DNA from: Daejeonella sp.
GTDB lineage: Bacteria; Bacteroidota; Bacteroidia; Sphingobacteriales; Sphingobacteriaceae
Reading direction: 5' to 3'
DNA length: 64,000 nucleotides
Assembly: GCF_017495225.1 (NCBI RefSeq)
Contig: NZ_JAFEIG010000014.1
Coordinates: 62,001 to 126,000, forward strand
Shown here: positions 55,901-63,439 of the stretch, one piece after another
Layout: every line of letters starts with the position of its first letter
How positions within the stretch are numbered: the stretch's first letter is position 1
Notes under the pieces: generated by a model
What the model saw: only the letters and a program-made list of their open reading frames with translations
Told to the model about the DNA's origin: nothing
The model's database searches: none
Position numbers and translations under genes: made by a program

Positions 55901-56579
55901 TGTTACATTGGAATTAATTCATGGTGTTAACCTACGTATTTTCAAGTCGATAGAATTTGCTTCATGGTTTGAAGGTAATGAGATGGAGTTTTTACTAAAG
56001 GTTGAAAATAATGGTACAACCAATGCTACTAATGTGGTGGCTGTTGATAATCTTCCAGATGGCTTACGTTATATTTCTTCGACTGTTATAGGTGCTACGG
56101 CATTAACTGCGGTTAGGGATCAACAGATTAGTTGGACATTCGCGGGATTAGCAGCTGGAGCCTCTGCAGAGATTAAGGTGCGTGTAAAGGCTGCTCCATT
56201 GACCAATGGATTGGGTAAAACTATTGTTAATACGGCAAAAGTATCCTCAAAAGATACTGAGCTTAGCCCGAGTGATAACAGTGCATCGGCTACTGTTAGA
56301 ATTGATCCATTCTTCATTCCAAATACAATTACCCCGAATGGAGATTTAACCAATGATACTTTTGAAATTCCAGGTCTATCTAGATTTGTAAGCAATGAGT
56401 TAGTTATTTTCAATCGCTGGAATGATCAGGTATTTCAAACAAAAAATTACCAGAATAATTGGGCCGCAGCAGGCTTAGTTTCTGGAACGTATTTCTATAT
56501 TTTGAAGACTGTAGATGAGGATGGGAAAGTTCAAGATTATAAAGGATTTATACAAGTAGTAAAGGAGAGTATTAAGTAA
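49965..56579 (+). CDS. Giant T9SS type B surface adhesin with DUF11-like repeats
   Basis: A 2204-residue exported protein. It has a signal peptide (residues 1-22, ending GFAQ), a long region of beta-sandwich modules with Ser/Thr/Gly-rich linkers (to about residue 1120), a DUF11/DUF7507-like module (about 1125-1218), a further region, three tandem 105-residue repeats (1572-1886), a cadherin-like stretch with DDYSNKPLNI, and a final DUF11 domain (about 1988-2110). The C-terminus (FFIPNTITPNGDLTNDTFEI to the end, about 2116-2204) is the gliding-motility-associated type B sorting domain. It is probably anchored at the cell surface by the type IX system; the ligand is unknown. Confidence 0.9.
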   Translation: MYQLKIYLTSLLVLVMFGLGFAQTIPVSSFTVDPSVNATCLSNGSIKVNIPAPTSPNTYETGWLVELWNLTNTNSTASSQAVPANGGVVTFSSLSAANYRVIVKNASSTSLTPVERTITTSYVLMDVPNASIIATAPGCSAGTDGTLKLSVTGGVGPFIYSLKSTDPITKAVIAGGTNIVSASTNDRTFTFTGLKDGDHVTYTITDACGTLIKADRFLAKNTAADLKFALMESNFFRECTTLPDGSTTDCNAMKMFINLDISTMTADRLASIQIPGNSTIKINGTVYNLTYVGLLPSQAYRFTYDAAAVGRPALNNNDLIELSFNWGCKTLKKTMSVPMPLNAFGITATPRISPTTCQIEYSISVFGSGGNPDRSIFYCPATSKIKIERVISGGNVQVFPTSGEWGSFPSANQNDMFTSISVGTAVPDPGLYRITVSDGCQNTFKDINIQAAANPVSGIQIGIINGVSEGTAGISFGGMSNGLEYKVKITPNGATPPTSITVQSGTAPLDYTAPAKTITFPFEASFTGPIDIIDLPIGSYKVELSPIITGGPSGVVCSGGVAKTQNVNLVNGASYNPTFSVVEACANSNLINYALNPQNALNPTGVALFKINSNGTETQIATNSSPSGQFSNLASGDYSLRFSRGGNSFYSALHKRRGTFSYTKKLTIAPSSPINLGITTVFCDPASTSSNSGNISVTVASGTLIYPLTMTLYDVTRTNVVRATVTLASPVKEHVFSGLAAGNYIVNVVSACSGLDFNVELSTVNSPPMATASNLPICKGASTNLSADNATNSLYNIEWFILNSNGTLGTKVGEGIPITVSPAVTTEYRGVFTLKSIFSCPVDDSFNYTSDIKVGVPEDPKLDLAVSDIDLCPGSSRSVTISNSEKDFRYEILDKLGNSYSPKVEFDGDLNGGDLTFILPSQVILTPGESLMVRSTRISLGCTGILTDKINISKSALSASLDVEGSASCSNTAGTITIKAAQAGVTYTVLKAGQPLSPSLSGVGTGADLNLSVPASNLTAATNEFSIRASGSGCNDVELSEKAIITILQVPTTSELVHAVCGEKKGKIVLSATGGSGNYEYSIDNSTWFASNTFTELNPGTYTVYVKDLTLNCTVQSTVEILNHCIEITKTSTTDPNNYQKEGDVLSYSISVKNNGTADLSSIIVKDPLTGMDETIASLAVGAVQSFTTNYTITAADEGKEKVDNTATATFSYESVDYEKSASASVPNGFVIDDLDCSANSYSISAGIATTLDVLIPYTGGTAASYPAGQTINLGNGTLTATLQAGTINPSGGNLVYRVEGVSATNNKVILPVVFGGKSCTVEILILEPNVSSIDFTVNTYNDKNKNCVRDAGESQSDVNTNGLFIKIYDLDNKLVYSNAALSGQFDVQSFNGLSDVIYYYIIDTNNTEADTTPNVLKGWTTGMPAPSLKRYFHLSAGTIYFNTTPVSNLSASSWSADLQTICMSQEEGSITSLDCANAVFSAAIRKDEVASGTLSVNYTGANGGFYGAQTLSSTGITGLTATLNAGSFSAGSGTLSFTLSGTATVGGTGKFSLSIGGQSCEINFTVQVPGLNIKKEAKQSSFKLPGEILEYVITVENTGTADLSNIQVTDPLTGMNETIVSLAAGQSKALTTNYTVKQSDLDAGKIDNTAKAAYTFAGEAKELTANKLLNAIYPSITIAKEATKSSYKAVGDLLNYTITVNNTGAIDLTNIQVTDPLTGMDQTISSLAAGESKVLTTTYTVKKSDLDAGKIDNTAKASFTYGGKAQEKTATKTVNAVYPTVSIIKKATQASFSLVGDVLEYTITVKNTGNVDLVNIKVSDPLTGMNQTISNLSIGESKIFNTSYTVKQADIDAGKVDNTAKLDYPFDGTNYNPSVIETVNFVKPKSLIEASNDDYSNKPLNILESGKLGNVLINDKLNGITVKASEVNATISSTGGLTGLSIDADGNMNIPIGSAAGTYTIKYSICEKSDPSNCSEASVTLELIHGVNLRIFKSIEFASWFEGNEMEFLLKVENNGTTNATNVVAVDNLPDGLRYISSTVIGATALTAVRDQQISWTFAGLAAGASAEIKVRVKAAPLTNGLGKTIVNTAKVSSKDTELSPSDNSASATVRIDPFFIPNTITPNGDLTNDTFEIPGLSRFVSNELVIFNRWNDQVFQTKNYQNNWAAAGLVSGTYFYILKTVDEDGKVQDYKGFIQVVKESIK
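54678..55622 (+). repeat. Three 315-base in-frame repeats of the adhesin
   Basis: Repeat units start at 54678, 54993 and 55308, exactly 315 bases (105 codons) apart. Each begins IxIxKxAT or KEAK-like, and contains DPLTGM, LAAGxSK or similar, and KIDNTAK/KVDNTAK. A more distant copy lies at about 53337. Confidence 0.88.
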
Positions 56580-56598
56580 TTAACTGATTTTTTTACAT

Positions 56599-56620
56599 AG
56601 CCAGCGCTTGCTGGCTTTTT
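56599..56620 (+). terminator. Terminator between adhesin and PorP/SprF genes
   Basis: AGCCAGC (56599-56605) pairs perfectly with GCTGGCT (56610-56616) over a 4-base loop, followed by TTTTT. It would reduce transcription from the adhesin into the next two genes. Confidence 0.85.
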
Positions 56621-56646
56621 CTAATTAGAGTAATAAAAATAAAAAA

Positions 56647-57627
56647 ATGATTAAAAGGAGTATTTTGAGGATATTTTGTATGATAGTAGTGTTGCATCTT
56701 TATACAGCAACACAAGCTCAGCAACTTCCTCAGTTCAGTCAATACATTTTTAATGGCTTGCATGTCAATCCAGGTTATGCAGGTTATAAAAATGAAGGCT
56801 ATGTTCAGTCAACTTATCGCAGTCAGTGGGTAAATTTACCAGGCGCACCTAAAACAATGTCGGTTACAGCTGATTTAAGTGCCAATGAAGGCAAAATGGG
56901 TTTCGGTGTTTCTTATGTTAGCGATAAAATTGGTTTGACCGAAAGTAATTTAGGAATGCTAACCTATGCATACCGTATCAATACGGGCGATCAAGGTCGT
57001 TTATCTTTGGGTGTGAGTGCAGGTATTTCTCAAAATATTTTTGATCCATCAGGCATTGTAACAGTTGATCCAGATGATGCTTACCTTCCTGAGCAACGAA
57101 TATCACGTATTTCTCCAAAGGTGAATACTGGTCTATTTTACCATAATGATTATTTTTATGCTGGTTTAGCTGCTTATAATTTAATAGGTAGTCGTTCAGC
57201 TAAATTGCAACAACAAGATTTTGCTACATCATTTAATGATACTCATTATTTTTTAACAATGGGTGGCTTGGTGCCAATTAATGATGATGTCAAAGTTAAG
57301 CCATCTGTACTAGTAAAACATGTAAAGGGTTCTCCAACAAATTATGATCTTAATGCCATGGTGTTATTTATGGATAAGGTTTGGTTAGGAGGATCATACC
57401 GATCTAATTTTCGTTTGTTAAATGACCAATTACAAAGTGATTTAAGTAAGCGAAATGCAGTTGCTTTTATTATGGAGTATTTTGTTACTTCAGGTGTTCG
57501 TGTAGGTTATGCCTATGATCATAATCTAAATACTTTGAGTAGCTACAAACACCAATCACATGAACTCTCTATTGGTTTTTATTTAAAGAGTAGGAAAGAA
57601 ATTGTTTATAATCCAAGATGGTTTTAA
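56647..57627 (+). CDS. PorP/SprF family protein paired with the adhesin
   Basis: Outer-membrane protein of 326 residues with a signal peptide and the family start QQLPQFSQYIFNGLHVNPGY, AGYKNEGYVQSTYRSQW, then barrel strands ending with ELSIGFYLKSR. In other Bacteroidota such proteins encoded next to type B sorting-domain proteins help secrete or hold that substrate, so it is the likely partner of the 2204-residue adhesin. The stop overlaps the OmpA-family gene start by one base (TAATG). Confidence 0.9.
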   Translation: MIKRSILRIFCMIVVLHLYTATQAQQLPQFSQYIFNGLHVNPGYAGYKNEGYVQSTYRSQWVNLPGAPKTMSVTADLSANEGKMGFGVSYVSDKIGLTESNLGMLTYAYRINTGDQGRLSLGVSAGISQNIFDPSGIVTVDPDDAYLPEQRISRISPKVNTGLFYHNDYFYAGLAAYNLIGSRSAKLQQQDFATSFNDTHYFLTMGGLVPINDDVKVKPSVLVKHVKGSPTNYDLNAMVLFMDKVWLGGSYRSNFRLLNDQLQSDLSKRNAVAFIMEYFVTSGVRVGYAYDHNLNTLSSYKHQSHELSIGFYLKSRKEIVYNPRWF

Positions 57628-60203
57628 TGAAGAATATGAAAAAAATATTGGTGCTTTTATCGATTCTATTGGTATCAACTAGCGCTTTGGCACAACGTAA
57701 CTTATTACGTTATGCAGATATAGAATTTAATTTAAAACGGTATGAACATGCCGGTTCTCAATATGCAAAGGCATATCAAACTAAGAAGACTTATTATGCA
57801 GCAAAGCGTGCAGCTCAAAGCTATGATTATATCCAGTCTTATGAGAAAGCATACGAATGGTGGTCTAAGGTTATAGATTTTGAGCAAACAGATCGTTCCG
57901 ACTACATTTCTTATGCACGTGCAACCATTCTTTCTGGTAGAGATTTACAAAAATCTTCTATTGTTTTAAGTGAGCAAGAGCGTGCTTTAGTTTATGGAAA
58001 TGCTTCTATTCCCATGAACAAGGGTATTGAATTTCGTCCTTTGGAACGATACAATCAGTTGGGATCGGATTACGGACTAAGTACTGTAAAGGATGGAGAA
58101 TATTATTTTGTCTCAGATCGAGCAATAGAAGCTAAAACACAAAAGAAGTCTTTGCGTTTGGATGCTCGTAAGCGTATGTCAACACAAGAGCGCTACCGTT
58201 TGAACGATCGTGGTTACCATGGTATATTTCGTGATTCTGGGAATGGGTCTATTGCACCTGTATCTGTTGATTTAGATGGGGTTTATCATTTAAGTATGCC
58301 TTCGTTTTTTAAGCAACAAGATGTGAAAGAAAGTAAACAAGAGGTTATTTTTACTGCTGTTTTACGTCAAAAGCAATCCCGAAAATCGACCATCACGGAA
58401 GCTTATCCAGCTTTATATCGTGCTGAAGTTGACGAAGATGGGAGCTTTGTTAGAGTGAGTAGTCTCCCATTCAATCAGCCCAAAACATATGGTGTAATGC
58501 ATGGTATTGTGCATGATAATAAACTTTATTTTAGTTCAAATATGCCCGGTGGTAGTGGTGGTTTTGACTTATACTATGCTGAACTTATAGGTGATGCTTA
58601 TGGACCGGCCGTTAATTTAGGTTCGCAGATTAATGGACCAGCCAATGAGGTATTTCCATATATTCATCAGAATGAATTGTACTTCTCTTCTGATCGTTCA
58701 GAAAGTCTTGGAGGTTTAGATATTTATACCACAAACTTGAATTTGCAATCGCAAGTTAGAAATATGGGAATTCCTTATAATTCTAAACAAGATGATTTTG
58801 GTTATTTCGTGGATGGTGCAGGCGAAAAATACATAAGTTCAGATCGAGGTAAGAGCGAAAGTAGGGATGATATTTACAGCTTGGTAATGCTTTATGATCG
58901 CTATAAAATGCGCGTAATGACTGAGGGTGGAGGAATATTAGATGGGTCGCAGGATTTAGAATTGAAGATCCTAGGTGCAGATGGAAAGGAGTTGCTAATG
59001 AAAATTACCGATGGTAAGGTGTCAGAACTTGAAGCAGGAGATTATACAGTATCAATTAAAAAGAAAGGTTATTTCCCTGCTCGAATACCATTGAAAGTGC
59101 GTGGTGAGGGCAAGGAGCAAGAGGTTAACTATACTTTAATCCCTATTCCTTACAAACAAGTTATTGCAATTGATACCATTTATTATGAGTTAGATAAACA
59201 TGCTATCCGTGAAGACGCTGCATTAAAACTTAATGTAGCATCAGATGTTTTAGGTTTGTTTAAGGACTTTGGTATGAATATCACTTCGCATACCGACTCT
59301 AGAGCATCAGATGCCTATAACGAACGATTATCAAAGAAAAGAGCACAGTCTGCTGCTAAATACCTGAAAAATAAGGGTGTTGATGAAAATGTTATGACTC
59401 TAGAATGGCGTGGTAGGAAAGAATTGGTAAATCCTTGTGGGGTAGGTGTAGATTGTCCTGAATTATTGCATGAGCAAAATAGACGTAGTATTCTTTCTTT
59501 GCAACTTTACCCGGATGTTAATAAGGATTATGAACTTCCTGAAGGACTCACATATATCACAAGTACTGAACAGCTTATAGAGTTCCTTCGCAAGAAGATT
59601 ATAGCTGCAAAAGATAGTTTAAAAGCTGCTCAAAAAGTAGAAGACAAAGTAACTCAAAAACCAGTACAAAAGTTACAAGAAAAACCTGCTCAAAAAGTAG
59701 AAGAAAAAGTAACTCAAAAACCAGTGCAAAAGTTACAGGAAAAACCTAGTCAAAAAGTAGAAGAAAAAGTAACTCAAAAACCAGTACAAAAAGTAGAAGA
59801 TAAATCAGCTCAAAAAGCAGAAAAATCTTCTGAAAATAAGTCTCAAGTGTTAGCACCTAAAGTAGAGCAAAAAACCAAAGAAGGACTTAAGCCAAATAGA
59901 GTTACTAAATATTCATCAGATACCACTAACGCCTCAGTAGCTTTGGTTAATGAGTCTAATCGTGGAGGCTACTATTTAGTACAAGAGAGCTGGGAAACAG
60001 AACAAGTTGCTGTAAAACGTGCTGATGAGCTATCTAAGGAGTTAAACACTCTTGTATATCTTATAGCACCATTACAAGATAAAAGTAAGCACTATAAATT
60101 AGCAATTGCTAAATATGAAAGCTATGAGGAGGTGCATAAAATCATCAATAAGATGAGAGAGAAATATAAAAACAAGAAGATGTGGATGCTTGATTATCAA
60201 TAA
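57627..60203 (+). CDS. OmpA-family protein with PD40-like repeats and SPOR-like end
   Basis: Envelope protein of 858 residues, similar in layout to PorE/SprE-adjacent OmpA proteins of T9SS modules. Order: signal peptide, TPR-like helices (about 25-85), PD40/WD40-like beta repeats (YFVSDRAIE, LYFSSNMPGGSGGFDLYYA, LYFSSDRSESLGGLDIY), a carboxypeptidase-regulatory-like module, the OmpA peptidoglycan-binding domain (TSHTDSRASDAYNERLSKKR), a Lys/Gln-rich repeat linker, and a SPOR-like terminus starting YYLVQESWETEQ. I chose 57627 over the ATG at 57618 because it forms a TAATG overlap with the PorP/SprF stop. Confidence 0.87.
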   Translation: MKNMKKILVLLSILLVSTSALAQRNLLRYADIEFNLKRYEHAGSQYAKAYQTKKTYYAAKRAAQSYDYIQSYEKAYEWWSKVIDFEQTDRSDYISYARATILSGRDLQKSSIVLSEQERALVYGNASIPMNKGIEFRPLERYNQLGSDYGLSTVKDGEYYFVSDRAIEAKTQKKSLRLDARKRMSTQERYRLNDRGYHGIFRDSGNGSIAPVSVDLDGVYHLSMPSFFKQQDVKESKQEVIFTAVLRQKQSRKSTITEAYPALYRAEVDEDGSFVRVSSLPFNQPKTYGVMHGIVHDNKLYFSSNMPGGSGGFDLYYAELIGDAYGPAVNLGSQINGPANEVFPYIHQNELYFSSDRSESLGGLDIYTTNLNLQSQVRNMGIPYNSKQDDFGYFVDGAGEKYISSDRGKSESRDDIYSLVMLYDRYKMRVMTEGGGILDGSQDLELKILGADGKELLMKITDGKVSELEAGDYTVSIKKKGYFPARIPLKVRGEGKEQEVNYTLIPIPYKQVIAIDTIYYELDKHAIREDAALKLNVASDVLGLFKDFGMNITSHTDSRASDAYNERLSKKRAQSAAKYLKNKGVDENVMTLEWRGRKELVNPCGVGVDCPELLHEQNRRSILSLQLYPDVNKDYELPEGLTYITSTEQLIEFLRKKIIAAKDSLKAAQKVEDKVTQKPVQKLQEKPAQKVEEKVTQKPVQKLQEKPSQKVEEKVTQKPVQKVEDKSAQKAEKSSENKSQVLAPKVEQKTKEGLKPNRVTKYSSDTTNASVALVNESNRGGYYLVQESWETEQVAVKRADELSKELNTLVYLIAPLQDKSKHYKLAIAKYESYEEVHKIINKMREKYKNKKMWMLDYQ
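59631..59810 (+). repeat. Three tandem 60-base repeats in the OmpA-family gene
   Basis: Units at 59631, 59691 and 59751 are exactly 60 bases (20 codons) each; the first two are nearly identical, the third diverges at its end. They encode QKVEEKVTQKPVQKLQEKPA-like units. A shorter partial unit follows at 59811. The repeat is in frame. Confidence 0.92.
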
Positions 60204-60229
60204 CGTTATTCCAATCTTAATTGTACAAT

Positions 60230-60269
60230 AAAAGGGCAGATTCAAAACAATGAATCTGCCCTTTTTATT
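60230..60269. terminator. Bidirectional terminator after the surface module
   Basis: AAAAGGGCAGATTC (60230-60243) pairs perfectly over 14 bases with GAATCTGCCCTTTT (60252-60265), with an 8-base loop. It serves both the OmpA-family gene and the convergent mntH gene. Confidence 0.9.
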
Positions 60270-60278
60270 TGGCTTCAA

Positions 60279-62150
60279 TTACTTCACAATTAAAACAGGT
60301 ATTTTGACCTGGTGACGCACCTTTTCTACTGTAGTGCCAAATATTAAATCGCTAATACCTGAATGCCCGTGGACACCCATGACCAGAAGATCTAATTCTT
60401 TTGCTTTTACCACCTCACAAATAGCCTTTGCCGGACTTCCATAACCGATAGCTATCTCAATTTTATAACCTAAATCAACTAAGTTTGATTTATACTTTTC
60501 CAAATTCTCGGTATCACTTTGTGTCTCAAAATCTAATACCTTTTCACCATGAAATCTGGCACCTGCCGTTTCTACAATATGGATTAAATGATACTCTGCA
60601 TCTTTACCGCCTTGTAAAAGCGCATGTCTTAATGTATTTCTATCATTCTTGGAAAAATCAACGGAAACACCAATTTTATTATAAGTAATAGGTTTTATTT
60701 CATCAATTTCTAAAGCTTCGCCATGTGGTACATTTGATGACAAGAGCTCAGGTTTCTTGAAAAATGGCATCAAAAACACATAAACTAGCAATGCGAAAAC
60801 TAAGGAAATAACTGGTATAACTAATAAATAAATCCACCATATATTTATAGTTGTACTTTTTATCCAAGATCCAATCTCTTCAACAACTAATTGTACATTT
60901 AAACTAACTATAATTAATGCGGTTAGCCATGCGACTACCCTTACCCAAGGTTTAATCGCAAATTCTTTCATCTTTTCTTTGTCTGAATTGAAATGTATAA
61001 GGGGTATGACCGCAAATCCCAATTGTAAGCTTAATACTACCTGACTTAACACAAGGAGTCCGCCAAGTGCATCTTCCCCGAAATGAAGTATGGTATAGAA
61101 TGCTGGCACAATAGCCATTAATCTTGTCAATAATCGTCTAATCCAGGGTTGGATTCTTAGTCTCAAATGTCCTTCCATCACAATTTGTCCTGCCAAAGTT
61201 CCTGTTATGGTAGAGCTTTGCCCCGACGCTATTAATGCAATGGCAAACATGGTTGGTGCTACAGATCCAAAAATATGGTCAAGTAGTTTATAGGCATCTT
61301 GAATCTCAGCCACCTCAAATAATCCGTTTTTATAAAAAGCAGTAGCAGCCAAAATCAAAATGGCAGCATTTACAAAAAAAGCTAGATTCAAGGCAACAGC
61401 AGTATCAATTAAATTATATTTTAATGAATCTTTGATGCCTTTTGTTGTCCGCTCAATTTTTCTTGTTTGAACTAGAGATGAATGTAAATACAAATTATGA
61501 GGCATCACAGTAGCACCAATAATCCCAATGGCTATATATAAAGCATTGCCCGATAAAATGGATGGCTTAAAGCCTGAAATAACTTCATCAATTGCAGGTT
61601 TAATAATAAACATTTCAGTTAGGAAGGAAATTCCCACAATAAATACCATTGAAACGATAAATACTTCCATCATTCTCATTCCTTTATTCATTAAAAAAAG
61701 TAAGAGAAAGGTGTCTAGAATAGTAATCGAAATTCCCCAAATTAAGGGTAAGCCAAATAAAAGATTTAAACCGATGGCCATACCTATGATTTCTGCTAAA
61801 TCACAAGCAATAATGGCAATTTGTGCCAAAACATATAAAGGGTAATTGATATAATTGGGATAGGTATTTCTAGATGCCTGAGCTAAATCAAGTCCCCTAA
61901 CAATGCCTAACCTAGCGCTCAATGATTGCAGTAAAAGCGCCATCAAATTCGACATAAGTAGCACCCAAATCAGTTTATACCCAAACTGACTTCCACCAGC
62001 TATGTCGGTAGCCCAATTCCCTGGATCCATATAACCTACACTGATTAAATAGGCAGGTCCAATGAATGCGAATAATTTTCTCCATCCTGTTTTTCCAGCA
62101 GTGTTTACTGAAGCATGAACTTCACTTAAGGACTCATCTTTATTACTCAT
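60279..62150 (-). CDS. mntH: Nramp manganese transporter MntH fused to a UspA domain
   Basis: Proton-coupled Mn2+/Fe2+ importer of 623 residues. The Nramp part has the metal-binding motifs DPGNWATDIAGG and MPHNLYLHSSLV plus about 11 transmembrane helices to around residue 450. The last 145 residues form a cytoplasmic universal stress domain (KIGVSVDFSKNDRNTLRHAL ... LDLLVMGVHGHSGISDLIFG, ending PVLIVK), with an intact nucleotide-binding GxxGHSG loop. Ordinary MntH lacks this. The start overlaps the mntR stop by 4 bases (ATGA). Confidence 0.93.
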   Translation of the reverse strand: MSNKDESLSEVHASVNTAGKTGWRKLFAFIGPAYLISVGYMDPGNWATDIAGGSQFGYKLIWVLLMSNLMALLLQSLSARLGIVRGLDLAQASRNTYPNYINYPLYVLAQIAIIACDLAEIIGMAIGLNLLFGLPLIWGISITILDTFLLLFLMNKGMRMMEVFIVSMVFIVGISFLTEMFIIKPAIDEVISGFKPSILSGNALYIAIGIIGATVMPHNLYLHSSLVQTRKIERTTKGIKDSLKYNLIDTAVALNLAFFVNAAILILAATAFYKNGLFEVAEIQDAYKLLDHIFGSVAPTMFAIALIASGQSSTITGTLAGQIVMEGHLRLRIQPWIRRLLTRLMAIVPAFYTILHFGEDALGGLLVLSQVVLSLQLGFAVIPLIHFNSDKEKMKEFAIKPWVRVVAWLTALIIVSLNVQLVVEEIGSWIKSTTINIWWIYLLVIPVISLVFALLVYVFLMPFFKKPELLSSNVPHGEALEIDEIKPITYNKIGVSVDFSKNDRNTLRHALLQGGKDAEYHLIHIVETAGARFHGEKVLDFETQSDTENLEKYKSNLVDLGYKIEIAIGYGSPAKAICEVVKAKELDLLVMGVHGHSGISDLIFGTTVEKVRHQVKIPVLIVK

Positions 62151-62803
62151 AGCATAATTAAAATATTTTTGGCAAGCTCGCGACTAATTGTTTGATCAAT
62201 TTGCTCGTTTATCTGTATGATGACTGAGCCATCAAATTCAATTTTTTCTCTAACTAAAACATGTGTTCCGAGTGTTAGGCCTAGTTTATCTAATAATTTC
62301 AAAAATATTGAGGAGTGCTCACTTACTCCTGAAATAATTCCACATTCACTCTGATTCATTTCCGATATCCGTATCATTTTTTTCTGCTGAATAGCACCCT
62401 TACGATCGGGAATAGGATCCCCATGAGGATCTGCAGATGGATTTCCTAAAAAATCGTCCAAACGATTTATTAGCATTTCTGAATTTATATGTTCCAACTC
62501 TTCTGCAATGTCATGTACTTCATCCCATTTAAAGCCAAGTTTCTCGACTAAAAACACTTCCCATAAACGATGTTTCCTGATAATATTTAAAGCGGCATTT
62601 TTGCCGTTTTCTGTTAATGTAACTCCTTGATAACGAATATAATTGATTAGCTTTTTGTCGGATAATTTCTTCAACATATCGGTTACAGAGGCTGCTTTGG
62701 TATTAGTTATCTCTGCAATTTGATTTGTGCTCACCACCAAGCTGTTAGTGGTACTTAAATGGTAAATCGTTTTTAAATAATTTTCTTCAGTGAATGAATG
62801 CAT
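62147..62803 (-). CDS. mntR: DtxR/MntR-family metal-dependent repressor
   Basis: Metal-sensing transcriptional repressor of 218 residues. The N-terminal winged helix (TEENYLKTIYHLSTTN, SVTDMLKKLSDKKLI) and dimerisation region with metal ligands (LEHINSEMLINRLDDFL, GDPIPDRKG) are typical, followed by an SH3-like FeoA domain. The ATG at 62803 is chosen because the promoter -7 element (62819-62826) overlaps the alternative start at 62821. It leads the mntR-mntH operon and probably represses itself through the two palindromes upstream. Confidence 0.92.
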   Translation of the reverse strand: MHSFTEENYLKTIYHLSTTNSLVVSTNQIAEITNTKAASVTDMLKKLSDKKLINYIRYQGVTLTENGKNAALNIIRKHRLWEVFLVEKLGFKWDEVHDIAEELEHINSEMLINRLDDFLGNPSADPHGDPIPDRKGAIQQKKMIRISEMNQSECGIISGVSEHSSIFLKLLDKLGLTLGTHVLVREKIEFDGSVIIQINEQIDQTISRELAKNILIML

Positions 62804-62804
62804 A

Positions 62805-62830
62805 TAATTAGACTTAAACAAATCTAATTA
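62805..62830. promoter_or_regulatory. Operator 1 of mntR, containing the -7 element
   Basis: A 26-base near-perfect palindrome: TAATTAGACTT and its inverted partner AAATCTAATTA agree at 10 of 11 positions around a short centre. TAGATTTG (minus strand, 62819-62826) inside it is an exact -7 element. Operator function is inferred. Confidence 0.65.
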
Positions 62831-62832
62831 TT

Positions 62833-62852
62833 TTTTTAGACTAATCTAAAAA
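62833..62852. promoter_or_regulatory. Operator 2 of mntR
   Basis: TTTTTAGA-CTAA-TCTAAAAA is a perfect 8+8 inverted repeat. It shares TTAGAC/TCTAA half-sites with operator 1, and would cover the -33 region of the mntR promoter. Confidence 0.65.
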
Positions 62853-62902
62853 TTTAAAACGAAAAATATATGCTAATTTTATGGGCTATTTTTAAAATTA
62901 AA

Positions 62903-62934
62903 TTTGGCTTTATGCTTTAAAACTTTTATTTTTG
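62903..62934 (+). promoter_or_regulatory. Promoter of the Lrp-family gene
   Basis: TTTG (62903-62906), a 20-base spacer and TATTTTTG (62927-62934) match the Bacteroidota promoter exactly. The start codon begins 7 bases after the -7 element, so the message would be nearly leaderless. Confidence 0.6.
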
Positions 62935-62941
62935 TTTTATT

Positions 62942-63412
62942 ATGGCAATCGAACTTGATAAAATAGATCTTAGAATTTTAAAAATTTTACAAGAGAATGG
63001 AAGGATAACTAATCTTCAACTTTCTCATGAAGTAGGTCTATCGCCAGCTCCAACGCTCGAGCGTGTAAGAAAATTGGAGCAATCAAATTATATTAAGAGT
63101 TATCATGCTCTTGTAGATGAAGAATTGCTCGGTTTAGGAATAAAAACCTTTATTCAAATTCAACTTGATTTTCATAAAAACAATACTATTCAGGTATTTC
63201 TTGAAGAAATTGCAGCTATTAAGGAAATTACGGAATGTCACCACGTTACCGGTCAATGTGATTTTTTACTTAAAGCTTATGTAAAGGATATTAAATCTTA
63301 TGAACGTTTAATTATGGATAAGATTAGTAAAATATCGGTTGTAAAAACTTTCCAAACCATGATGATTATGTCGACCAATAAGAAGGAGCCGGCAGTCCCA
63401 TTAGAATATTAA
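62942..63412 (+). CDS. Lrp/AsnC-family transcriptional regulator
   Basis: Amino-acid-responsive regulator of 156 residues with an N-terminal winged helix (LDKIDLRILKILQENGR ... VGLSPAPTLERVRKLE) and a C-terminal RAM ligand domain (IKTFIQIQLDFHKNN, GQCDFLLKAYVKDI). No target gene is evident next to it. It is convergent with ung and reads away from the mntR promoter. Confidence 0.9.
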   Translation: MAIELDKIDLRILKILQENGRITNLQLSHEVGLSPAPTLERVRKLEQSNYIKSYHALVDEELLGLGIKTFIQIQLDFHKNNTIQVFLEEIAAIKEITECHHVTGQCDFLLKAYVKDIKSYERLIMDKISKISVVKTFQTMMIMSTNKKEPAVPLEY

Positions 63413-63439
63413 TTATAATTTTTACACTTTACTCCTAAA

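Noticed and set aside
62804..62821. Upstream start for mntR at 62821
   Set aside because: It would place the start codon inside the -7 element of its own promoter and add six residues absent from the family.
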